The translations under genes were made by a program, and so were the position numbers. A model generated the notes under the pieces. The model was not told the origin of the DNA and did no database searches. It saw only the letters and a program-made list of their open reading frames with translations. Shown here piece by piece: positions 55,982 to 64,000 of a stretch of 64,000 nucleotides of DNA. The stretch is from NCBI RefSeq assembly GCF_009711715.1, contig NZ_VENF01000004.1, positions 124,001-188,000 of the forward strand, given 5' to 3'. This DNA comes from Methylophaga sp. Its GTDB lineage: Bacteria > Pseudomonadota > Gammaproteobacteria > Nitrosococcales > Methylophagaceae. Each line of letters starts with the position of its first letter. Positions within the stretch are counted from its first letter, which is position 1.

Positions 55982-57037
55982 TTAAGTCTCCTCCTTCTGG
56001 CTTTTCTCATTAGTTTCAAGGATTCGTTCAAGATTTTTTGAGAACTCAGCAGTGTCAGCAAAGTAGTTGGGATATGCTTTCTTTAATCCATGTAGTGACT
56101 CAGCAGCAACGAGAACAACATCCTTGTCTGAGTTATTTTTGAACGCTTTCTCTTTTTGAGCATAATCCTTTGTTGCTTGATCAAATTCGTCAGGAGTATA
56201 CCTCCTGACTTGGATGTTGGATTTATCTATTTCCAAGGTTAATAGAAAATAATCATTTCTATGCTTTTTGTCTTTCCCTAAGTGATTTGTAGATACTGCA
56301 AATGCCCTTAATCTTGGAATGACATTTAGTTTATTGATGTAACTTATTAGTTCTAACCTATCCGGTGTTTTGGCATTACGAGCTAGATTTCTGGTCTCGA
56401 TATCTGCAAACGCAATACTTGCAAGTTTGAAGAACTCTAGCCATTCATTTTGACCTTGACTAGCTTTTAATGCTTGACCGGTGAAGGTGCCCACAACCTC
56501 TACGGCGGTTGCCCACGCATGTTGTACCTTGCTTCTGATTTGTAGTTCTACTGAGTGCGCTTTGAATGCTGTCTTAATTCCGTTATACCTATAAACCAGA
56601 TGAATTCCTCGATATCCTGATTCTTTAGGTTTTTTAATGTAATCACGTTGTCTTCGAAGAGTATTACGTGTCCTTCCTTCAACTATTGCATCCCTCACAG
56701 CATAAACCTGTGAAATATTAGCTACTACAATCCTACACCCACCAACGTCTTCCATCCGGTCTAACTTCATTCCATGTTCACGTGTGAGCTTGGCTAGTAT
56801 GGATGGAGTTCTTTTTAATCGTTGAACGACTACTGCATTTGGGTCTACTGAATATGCCTTACTTCTGAAATACACAAGCATTGATTGAATCGGATAAGCA
56901 TGTGAGGCTCTCCAATTATGTAGCACTTGGATTGATTCTATTAAATCTCTGACACTAGGGATATTTTTACTACTGAGGCGATCCCCAGCTTTACGGACTG
57001 CTTTCTTGGAATATTTCAGTTCTACCCACGCCACCAC
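55982..57037 (-). CDS. RelA/SpoT-domain nucleotide pyrophosphokinase-like protein
   Basis: 351 residues from GTG at 57037 (or GTG at 57034, with better spacing to AAGGAG). Residues about 60-200 have the (p)ppGpp-synthetase pattern: DRMEDVGGCRIVV, YIKKPKESGYRGIHLVY and SVELQIRSKVQHAWATAVEVV, including the Asp, Tyr, His and Glu of the active site. No HD hydrolase and no TGS/ACT domains are present. About 140 residues of unknown C-terminal domain follow. Base and codon use is more AT-rich than neighbours. It could make alarmone or act like a toxic small alarmone synthetase; no partner antitoxin gene is seen. Confidence 0.8.
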   Translation of the reverse strand: MVAWVELKYSKKAVRKAGDRLSSKNIPSVRDLIESIQVLHNWRASHAYPIQSMLVYFRSKAYSVDPNAVVVQRLKRTPSILAKLTREHGMKLDRMEDVGGCRIVVANISQVYAVRDAIVEGRTRNTLRRQRDYIKKPKESGYRGIHLVYRYNGIKTAFKAHSVELQIRSKVQHAWATAVEVVGTFTGQALKASQGQNEWLEFFKLASIAFADIETRNLARNAKTPDRLELISYINKLNVIPRLRAFAVSTNHLGKDKKHRNDYFLLTLEIDKSNIQVRRYTPDEFDQATKDYAQKEKAFKNNSDKDVVLVAAESLHGLKKAYPNYFADTAEFSKNLERILETNEKSQKEET

Positions 57038-57078
57038 ATTCTCCTTCAGGGTGATATTTCCCTATAAGGGATTGAGTT

Positions 57079-58443
57079 TCATCCTTTCTTAACAGGCCTC
57101 TTCCACCCCTCAACCGTCTTCTGCTTAGAGACAGTCAAAGTTAAAGCATCAGCCGGTGCATCCTTCCGAATCGTAGACCCAGCCCCAATAGTCGCCCCAT
57201 CCTCAACCGTCACCGGTGCAACCAGCTGCGTATCCGACCCCACAAACACCCTATCACCAATCACCGTGCGATGTTTATTCGCCCCATCATAGTTACAGGT
57301 AATGGTACCGGCCCCGATATTCACATCGGCACCCATATCGGTATCACCGATATAGCTGAGGTGATTCACCTTGGAGCCCAAACCGATATTGGCATTTTTG
57401 ACTTCGACAAAGTTACCGATCCTGGCCTTGGCTGCCAAAACAGAACCCGGACGCAGACGCGCATAAGGCCCGACCGCACAGCCTGAGCCCACTTCGGCAT
57501 TTTCAATAATACTGTTGGGCAGGATTTCAGCACCTTCATGAATCACGCTGTTGATAATGATGCAGTTCGCACCGATGGTGACGTTGTCAGCAATGGTGTT
57601 GATGCCTTCGAAGATGACATTGATATCGACGGTAATATCCTGCCCGGCGTTGAGTTCGCCGCGGATATCGACACGGGCCGGATCGCGAAAGGTGACGCCG
57701 GCCATCATCAGATCCGTCGCCTGTTTCTGCTGGTAGTAGCTTTCCAGTTCGGCCAGTTGCACACGGTTATTGACGCCTGCGACTTCCATTTCATCTTCAC
57801 AGATCACGGAGTCAATCTCGATGCCCTGCTCGACCGCCTGGGCAATCAGATCGGTCAGGTAGTATTCGCCCTGGGCATTGTTGTTATCGAGCCTGGCCAG
57901 CGCTTCGTCGAGCCATTTGGCCGGGAGGCACATGATGCCGGTGTTCACTTCATTGATGAGTCTGGTTTCTTCGTCGGCATCCTTTTCTTCGGTGATGCGC
58001 AGCATTTTGTCATCAAAGTCACGCACGATGCGGCCATAGCCGGTCGGGTTATCCAGCAGCGCGGTCAGCACTTTAAGGCTGTTGCTGTCACCTTCATTAA
58101 TCAGGGCTTGTAAGGTCTCGACCTCAATCATTGGCACATCGCCGTAAAGCACTAATACCTGATCGGATTGCCGGAAATAGGCTTTGGCCTGCTCTACCGC
58201 ATGGCCGGTGCCTTTCTGTTCATGCTGCATGACGGTGTTAATGCCTTGCGCTTCGAGGTAAGGCACGACGTCGCTGGAACCGTTGCCGCAGACCACGGCG
58301 AGCTCGGCGGGATCAAGCTGCCTGGCGGTGTCGATGACGTGTTGCAGTAATGGCTTGCCACCCAGGGTATGCATGACCTTGGGCTTGCTGGATTTCATGC
58401 GGGTGCCTTTACCGGCAGCAAGAATGATGATGGATAGTGACAT
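57079..58443 (-). CDS. glmU: Bifunctional UDP-GlcNAc pyrophosphorylase / glucosamine-1-P acetyltransferase
   Basis: 454 residues. The N-terminal pyrophosphorylase signature LAAGKGTRMKSSKPKVMH is at residues 8-25. The C-terminal left-handed beta-helix of hexapeptide repeats starts near 250 and includes FVEVKNANIGLGSKVNHLSY and NIGAGTITCNYDGANKHRT. It makes UDP-GlcNAc for peptidoglycan and LPS. It lies downstream of the atp operon, as in E. coli. Confidence 0.97.
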   Translation of the reverse strand: MSLSIIILAAGKGTRMKSSKPKVMHTLGGKPLLQHVIDTARQLDPAELAVVCGNGSSDVVPYLEAQGINTVMQHEQKGTGHAVEQAKAYFRQSDQVLVLYGDVPMIEVETLQALINEGDSNSLKVLTALLDNPTGYGRIVRDFDDKMLRITEEKDADEETRLINEVNTGIMCLPAKWLDEALARLDNNNAQGEYYLTDLIAQAVEQGIEIDSVICEDEMEVAGVNNRVQLAELESYYQQKQATDLMMAGVTFRDPARVDIRGELNAGQDITVDINVIFEGINTIADNVTIGANCIIINSVIHEGAEILPNSIIENAEVGSGCAVGPYARLRPGSVLAAKARIGNFVEVKNANIGLGSKVNHLSYIGDTDMGADVNIGAGTITCNYDGANKHRTVIGDRVFVGSDTQLVAPVTVEDGATIGAGSTIRKDAPADALTLTVSKQKTVEGWKRPVKKG

Positions 58444-58584
58444 AGATAATTGGCTGTTAAATCAAAAAAGGCATTCTAGCAGATTGGCTTCGTCGAACAG
58501 TAGATGAGGCACAGGTGCAGGTTTAATGTTATTAGCTTGTGAGTAAAAGTGAGCAATTCTGTCTGTGATATTTCGCACTGGAGA

Positions 58585-58615
58585 GATTGCTTTGTCGTTC
58601 CTCCTCGCAATGACA
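58585..58615. repeat. Short dispersed repeat, copy 2
   Basis: Begins GATTGC and ends CTCGCAATGACA like the copy at 27103-27135. Next to it, at about 58640-58675, is another common intergenic word, TCTCTGTGTCCTCTG followed by CTCTGTGGTT. Confidence 0.5.
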
Positions 58616-58677
58616 CCAATGTGCCGGGTGTTAATTAATTTTTCTCTGTGTCCTCTGTAACTCTGTGGTTAAAAACC

Positions 58678-58709
58678 AAAAAAAAGGCCGTCCGGAGACA
58701 GCCTTTTTT
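58678..58709 (-). terminator. Terminator of the atp operon
   Basis: An 8-bp stem (AAAAAGGC with GCCTTTTT), flanked by A and T runs, 19 bases after the atpC stop; on the minus strand it ends in T residues. Confidence 0.85.
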
Positions 58710-58727
58710 GTTTGATGCGGCTTGGGA

Positions 58728-59153
58728 TTAACGTCCCTTGCCTTTTCTGGCACGCTCGATAGCACGCAACTGCGCCAGTGCTTCGACCAGCTCACGCTGA
58801 GCTTCGGCAAAGTCACGTTTGTCAGTTTTGTCGTGCAGCGCTTTTTCTGCATCCTGTTTCGCTTGCAGGGCAGCCGCTTCATCGACATCCGCTGCACGCA
58901 GGGCAGTATCAGCCAGAACAGTGACTACATGCGGCTGAACTTCCAGCATGCCGCTTGAGACATAGAACTGCTCTTCTTCACCGTTGTCTTTCAACACACG
59001 GACTTCGCCCGGCTTGAGCTTGGTCAGCATCGGAGTGTGACGTGGGTAGATACCGACTTCACCTTCCACTGCCGAGGCAAATACTGCTGCCGCCAGACCT
59101 GAGAAGATCTCCTGTTCAGCGCTTACAATGTCGACATGAATAGTCATGGCCAT
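58728..59153 (-). CDS. atpC: ATP synthase epsilon subunit
   Basis: 141 residues after a GGGAGGT site. The N-terminal beta-sandwich (HVDIVSAEQEIFSG, GEVGIYPRHTPMLTKLKPGEV) and the C-terminal helical hairpin (ALQAKQDAEKAL) are clear. It belongs to the central stalk of F1 and inhibits ATP hydrolysis. It is the last gene of the operon. Confidence 0.96.
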   Translation of the reverse strand: MAMTIHVDIVSAEQEIFSGLAAAVFASAVEGEVGIYPRHTPMLTKLKPGEVRVLKDNGEEEQFYVSSGMLEVQPHVVTVLADTALRAADVDEAAALQAKQDAEKALHDKTDKRDFAEAQRELVEALAQLRAIERARKGKGR

Positions 59154-59171
59154 GCTTTACCTCCCAGGGGA

Positions 59172-60566
<1,395 letters not shown>

Positions 60567-60574
60567 CTATTCAG

Positions 60575-61441
60575 TTATACCGCAGCGGCACCTGCAACAA
60601 TCTCGGAGATCTCTTGCGTAATCGCAGCTTGTCGAGCTTTGTTGTAAACCAGTTGTAAGTCATCAATAAGGTCACCGGCGTTATCGGTCGCGTTTTTCAT
60701 CGCGATCATGCGAGAAGCCTGCTCACAGGCAATATTCTCGACTACGCCCTGATAAACCTGTGACTCGATGTAGCGGACCAGCAGGTCGTCCAGTACATCT
60801 TTGGCATCTGGTTCGTAAATGTAGTCCCAGTGATGGGACAGCTCTTCGCTCGGCTTTTCAGGCTTGGCAGGCAGCAAACGCAGGATTTTGTCTTCCTGAG
60901 TCATGGTATTCACAAACTCGTTGAATACCAGGTACAGACTGTCGATGCGCCCTTCGTTGTACGCATCCAGCATGACCTTGACCGTACCGATCAGGTCGTG
61001 AGCGCGAGGCGCATCACCAAGCTGGGCAGTCTGGCTGACCAGGTTTACCGGCAGTCTTCTGAAGAAGCTGGATGCTTTCTGACCGATAGTGCAGACATCC
61101 ACTTCCATACCCTTGTCCGACTTGGCTCTGATATCTCTCAGTACCGTTTTGAACAGGTTGTTGTTCAGACCGCCACAAAGTCCACGATCAGATGAGACGA
61201 TAATGTAGCCAACACGTTTGGTTTCTTCACGATCCTGCAGGTACGGATGTTTGTACTCAGGATGGGCGAAAGCCAGATGCTGGATAACGTTATAAATCTT
61301 GTCTGAATAAGGACGTGTCGCTGCCATGCGATCTTGAGCCTTACGCATTTTACTCGCGGCAACCATCTCCATCGCAGAGGTGATCTTCTGCGTGTTTTTG
61401 ATGCTGCCGATTTGAGTCCGTATCTCTTTACCGCTAGCCAT
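60575..61441 (-). CDS. atpG: ATP synthase gamma subunit
   Basis: 288 residues, standard length. The N-terminal helix ([20 protein letters not shown]) and C-terminal helix ([20 protein letters not shown]) form the rotor coiled coil; [11 protein letters not shown] is the conserved middle motif. Confidence 0.98.
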   Translation of the reverse strand: MASGKEIRTQIGSIKNTQKITSAMEMVAASKMRKAQDRMAATRPYSDKIYNVIQHLAFAHPEYKHPYLQDREETKRVGYIIVSSDRGLCGGLNNNLFKTVLRDIRAKSDKGMEVDVCTIGQKASSFFRRLPVNLVSQTAQLGDAPRAHDLIGTVKVMLDAYNEGRIDSLYLVFNEFVNTMTQEDKILRLLPAKPEKPSEELSHHWDYIYEPDAKDVLDDLLVRYIESQVYQGVVENIACEQASRMIAMKNATDNAGDLIDDLQLVYNKARQAAITQEISEIVAGAAAV

Positions 61442-61455
61442 GAATTATGCTCCGA

Positions 61456-62997
61456 TTACCAGCTACCGGTTTTTTTAAAGCTCTCGATTGCTGTGCGCAT
61501 TTGGCCAGCAATGTCGTCATTAAAGTCACCGGTGTCGTTAATTTTCGCCATCAGGTCAGCATGGTTCGATTGCATGTTGGCCAACAGTGACGCTTCAAAT
61601 GAACCGACTTTGTCGACTTCAACGTCGTCGATAAAGCCTTCATTCGCTGCGAACAATGAAATAGCCATTTCAGCTACTGACAGAGGTTGATATTGCTTCT
61701 GCTTCATCAGCTCGGTAACACGTTGACCACGGTTAATCTGGGCACGTGTGGCTTCGTCCAGGTCAGAAGCAAACTGGGCAAAGGCTGCCAGTTCACGGTA
61801 CTGAGCCAGGTCAAGACGAATACCGCCACCGAGTTTCTTGATGATCTTGGTTTGCGCAGAACCACCAACACGAGATACCGACAGACCCGCGTTAATCGCA
61901 GGACGGATACCTGAGTTGAACAGGTCTGTTTCGAGGAAGATCTGACCGTCAGTAATCGAGATAACGTTGGTCGGTACGAAAGCAGACACGTCACCGGCCT
62001 GGGTTTCGATGATAGGCAGTGCAGTCAATGAACCGGTTTTACCTTTCACTTCGCCGTTGGTGACTTTCTCAACGTAGTCGGCGTTAACACGGGCCGCACG
62101 TTCCAGCAGACGAGAGTGAAGATAGAAAACGTCACCCGGATAAGCTTCACGACCTGGCGGACGGCGCAGCAGCAGCGATACCTGACGGTAAGCCCATGCC
62201 TGTTTGGTCAGATCGTCATAGATGATCAGCGCGTCTTCACCTTTATCACGGAAGTATTCGCCCATGGCGCAACCGGCATAAGGTGCGATGTACTGCAGTG
62301 CAGCAGAATCAGAGGCAGAAGCGGCAACGATGATGGTGTGATCCAGTGCACCGTGCTCTTCCAGTTTACGAACCACGTTCGCGATAGAAGAGGCTTTCTG
62401 ACCGATAGCGACGTAGATACATTTAACGCCGGTATTTTTCTGGTTGATGATGGCGTCGATCGCAATCGCGGTTTTACCGGTCTGGCGGTCACCGATGATC
62501 AACTCACGCTGGCCACGACCGACCGGGATCATCGCGTCAATCGATTTCAGACCGGTCTGGATTGGCTGGTCGACTGATTGACGGGCGATGACGCCGGGGG
62601 CCACTTTCTCAATAGGAGAGTTGCTTTCGGCTTTGATATCGCCTTTACCGTCGATTGGGGCACCCAGTGAGTTAACAACACGACCCAGCATGGCTTCGCC
62701 AGTCGGGACTTCCAGGATACGACCGGTACATTTGACCTTGTCGCCTTCCGTAATGTGTTGGTAGTCACCCAGAATAACCGCACCGACAGAGTCGCGTTCC
62801 AGGTTAAGAGCCATACCGAAAGTGTTACCAGGGAATTCCAGCATTTCCCCTGACATAACATCGGCTAGGCCGTGAATACGAACGATACCATCGGTAACAC
62901 CGACTACGGTACCTTCTGTGCGCGCTTCAGTGGCCCCTTCAAAGCTTTCGATACGCTTTTTGATCAGGTCACTGATTTCTGCTGAATTCAGTTGCAT
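61456..62997 (-). CDS. atpA: ATP synthase alpha subunit
   Basis: 513 residues, the same as E. coli. Walker [10 protein letters not shown] is near residue 169; the [14 protein letters not shown] signature is near 365. It carries the non-catalytic nucleotide sites of F1. Confidence 0.99.
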   Translation of the reverse strand: MQLNSAEISDLIKKRIESFEGATEARTEGTVVGVTDGIVRIHGLADVMSGEMLEFPGNTFGMALNLERDSVGAVILGDYQHITEGDKVKCTGRILEVPTGEAMLGRVVNSLGAPIDGKGDIKAESNSPIEKVAPGVIARQSVDQPIQTGLKSIDAMIPVGRGQRELIIGDRQTGKTAIAIDAIINQKNTGVKCIYVAIGQKASSIANVVRKLEEHGALDHTIIVAASASDSAALQYIAPYAGCAMGEYFRDKGEDALIIYDDLTKQAWAYRQVSLLLRRPPGREAYPGDVFYLHSRLLERAARVNADYVEKVTNGEVKGKTGSLTALPIIETQAGDVSAFVPTNVISITDGQIFLETDLFNSGIRPAINAGLSVSRVGGSAQTKIIKKLGGGIRLDLAQYRELAAFAQFASDLDEATRAQINRGQRVTELMKQKQYQPLSVAEMAISLFAANEGFIDDVEVDKVGSFEASLLANMQSNHADLMAKINDTGDFNDDIAGQMRTAIESFKKTGSW

Positions 62998-63022
62998 CTC
63001 TGTTTCCTCTATAACGGGCCGC

Positions 63023-63556
63023 TTATGTAATAGCGTTGGCCAGTCTGTTCAGTTTACCCAAGGCAGAACCATCGATTACCAGGTCTCCTGCACGGATGAT
63101 TGCACCACCCAGCAGGCTTTCATCGATGCTGGTATTGAGCGTGATATCACGACCCAGGCGCTGTTTCAGCGCGGCAGAGATTTTGTCTGCCTGTTCCTGA
63201 GTCAGTTCACGCGCCGAAATCACTTCGGCGGTCATCGATTTTTCAGCTTCTGCACGCAGTGCTTCGAAGAGAACGGTAATGTCTGTCAAAAGCAACAGAC
63301 GGTTATTTTCTGCCAGCAACAACAGGAAGTGTCTGGCATCGGCTGTCATCAGATCACCGGCGATATCTGCCAGCACGTCAACAGCCTGCTCGTCACTTAC
63401 TGCCGGGCTAGTGATTATGGATTGCATTTCTGGTTCGGCAACGCATTGCGCCAGAACCGCAAGCAGGTCAGACCACGCCTTCAACTCATCTTTTTCCTGC
63501 GCGATCGCAAAGACCGCGTTGGCATAAGGACGAGCGATGGTTATTGCTTCTGCCAT
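63023..63556 (-). CDS. atpH: ATP synthase delta subunit
   Basis: 177 residues. The N-terminal [19 protein letters not shown] and the C-terminal [23 protein letters not shown] are family hallmarks. It links F1 to the peripheral stalk. It lies 11 bases downstream of atpF. Confidence 0.97.
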   Translation of the reverse strand: MAEAITIARPYANAVFAIAQEKDELKAWSDLLAVLAQCVAEPEMQSIITSPAVSDEQAVDVLADIAGDLMTADARHFLLLLAENNRLLLLTDITVLFEALRAEAEKSMTAEVISARELTQEQADKISAALKQRLGRDITLNTSIDESLLGGAIIRAGDLVIDGSALGKLNRLANAIT

Positions 63557-63567
63557 CCTAAATTCCT

Positions 63568-64000
63568 CTAGATTCGGCTAACCAATTCGTCGAGCAAATC
63601 GGTGTGGGCCTTTTCATCAATTTCACGGCCAAGAATTTTGCTGGCACCTGCCAGTGCAATACCGCCGACCTGAGATTTCAGTTCGTCGCGGGCACGGTTT
63701 GCTTCCTGTTCAATTTCTGCCTTGGCAGAGTTCAGGATGCGCTCACCTTCTACACGGGCGTTGTTCTTGGACTCGTCCACAATTTCATTCCCACGCTTTT
63801 GCGCCTGAGAAACGATTTCGCTCGCTTGCTCTTTAGCTTCGTGAATAACTTGTTGTGCACGTTTTTCCGCCAGTTCCTGCTCGTGACGACCACGTTCTGC
63901 AGCAGCCAGACCATCGGCAATTTTCTTTTTACGCTCTTCGAGCGCTTGCATGATAGGTGGCCATACATATTTCATGCAGAAGGCGACGAAAACCGCGAAT
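63568..64000 (-). CDS. atpF: ATP synthase b subunit, partial (runs off right edge)
   Basis: About 144 codons are visible; the frame stays open to the window edge. The end of the membrane helix is seen ([20 protein letters not shown]), so only about the first 10-15 residues are missing. The long charged helix and [19 protein letters not shown] tail are typical. A shorter start at the internal Met would lose the membrane anchor and is not right. atpE, atpB and gidA-type genes are expected beyond the edge. Confidence 0.97.
   Translation of the reverse strand, partial: FAVFVAFCMKYVWPPIMQALEERKKKIADGLAAAERGRHEQELAEKRAQQVIHEAKEQASEIVSQAQKRGNEIVDESKNNARVEGERILNSAKAEIEQEANRARDELKSQVGGIALAGASKILGREIDEKAHTDLLDELVSRI

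Overview
The window looks like chromosomal DNA of a gammaproteobacterium from the origin-proximal part of the genome. The block mnmE-yidC-yidD-rnpA-rpmH, divergent from dnaA-dnaN, and the atp operon with glmU downstream are the usual replication-origin neighbourhood, and hemC-hemD-hemX-hemY is a typical gammaproteobacterial operon. A marine or methylotrophic lineage such as Methylophaga is my best guess, but no gene here proves the genus. I see no rRNA, tRNA, CRISPR, intact insertion sequence or prophage.

Layout. 1-350 is the start of a CorA-type Mg transporter that runs off the left edge. 390-5549 holds an alanine/glycine:cation symporter and mnmE-yidC-yidD-rnpA-rpmH on the minus strand. 5819-8317 is dnaA-dnaN, with no recF or gyrB after it. 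8321-13961 is a CPA2 antiporter plus the heme genes, and 14087-15472 is argH. 16263-23113 is an iron-responsive stretch: a Fur-boxed flavodoxin, DUF3325-PepSY-DUF3649, a Fur box upstream of them, and a Fur-boxed siderophore receptor. 23156-26983 is a three-gene module of GNAT/C39 peptidase, an M14-like peptidase and a RimK-like ATP-grasp ligase. 27157-36983 holds a second TonB receptor, cbpA-like and degQ-like genes, gdhA, a DUF808 protein and a third, Fur-boxed TonB receptor.

37349-44752 is the most distinctive region. A VpsR-like sigma-54 activator precedes seven genes that look like a divergent functional-amyloid (Fap-type) secretion locus: two small exported proteins, a minor and a major repeat-containing subunit, a C39-like protease (FapD-like), a FapE-like exported protein, and a coiled-coil plus beta-barrel outer-membrane pore (FapF-like). 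A candidate -24/-12 promoter and two 27-bp direct repeats exactly 100 bp apart lie upstream.

44906-54881 is a run of small metabolic, transport and hypothetical genes, including bacterioferritin flanked by two related intergenic repeats. 55015-57037 has a tautomerase-like gene, a repeat-rich gap, and an AT-richer RelA/SpoT-domain gene that looks acquired. 57079-64000 is glmU and atpC-D-G-A-H-F on the minus strand, with atpF cut by the right edge.
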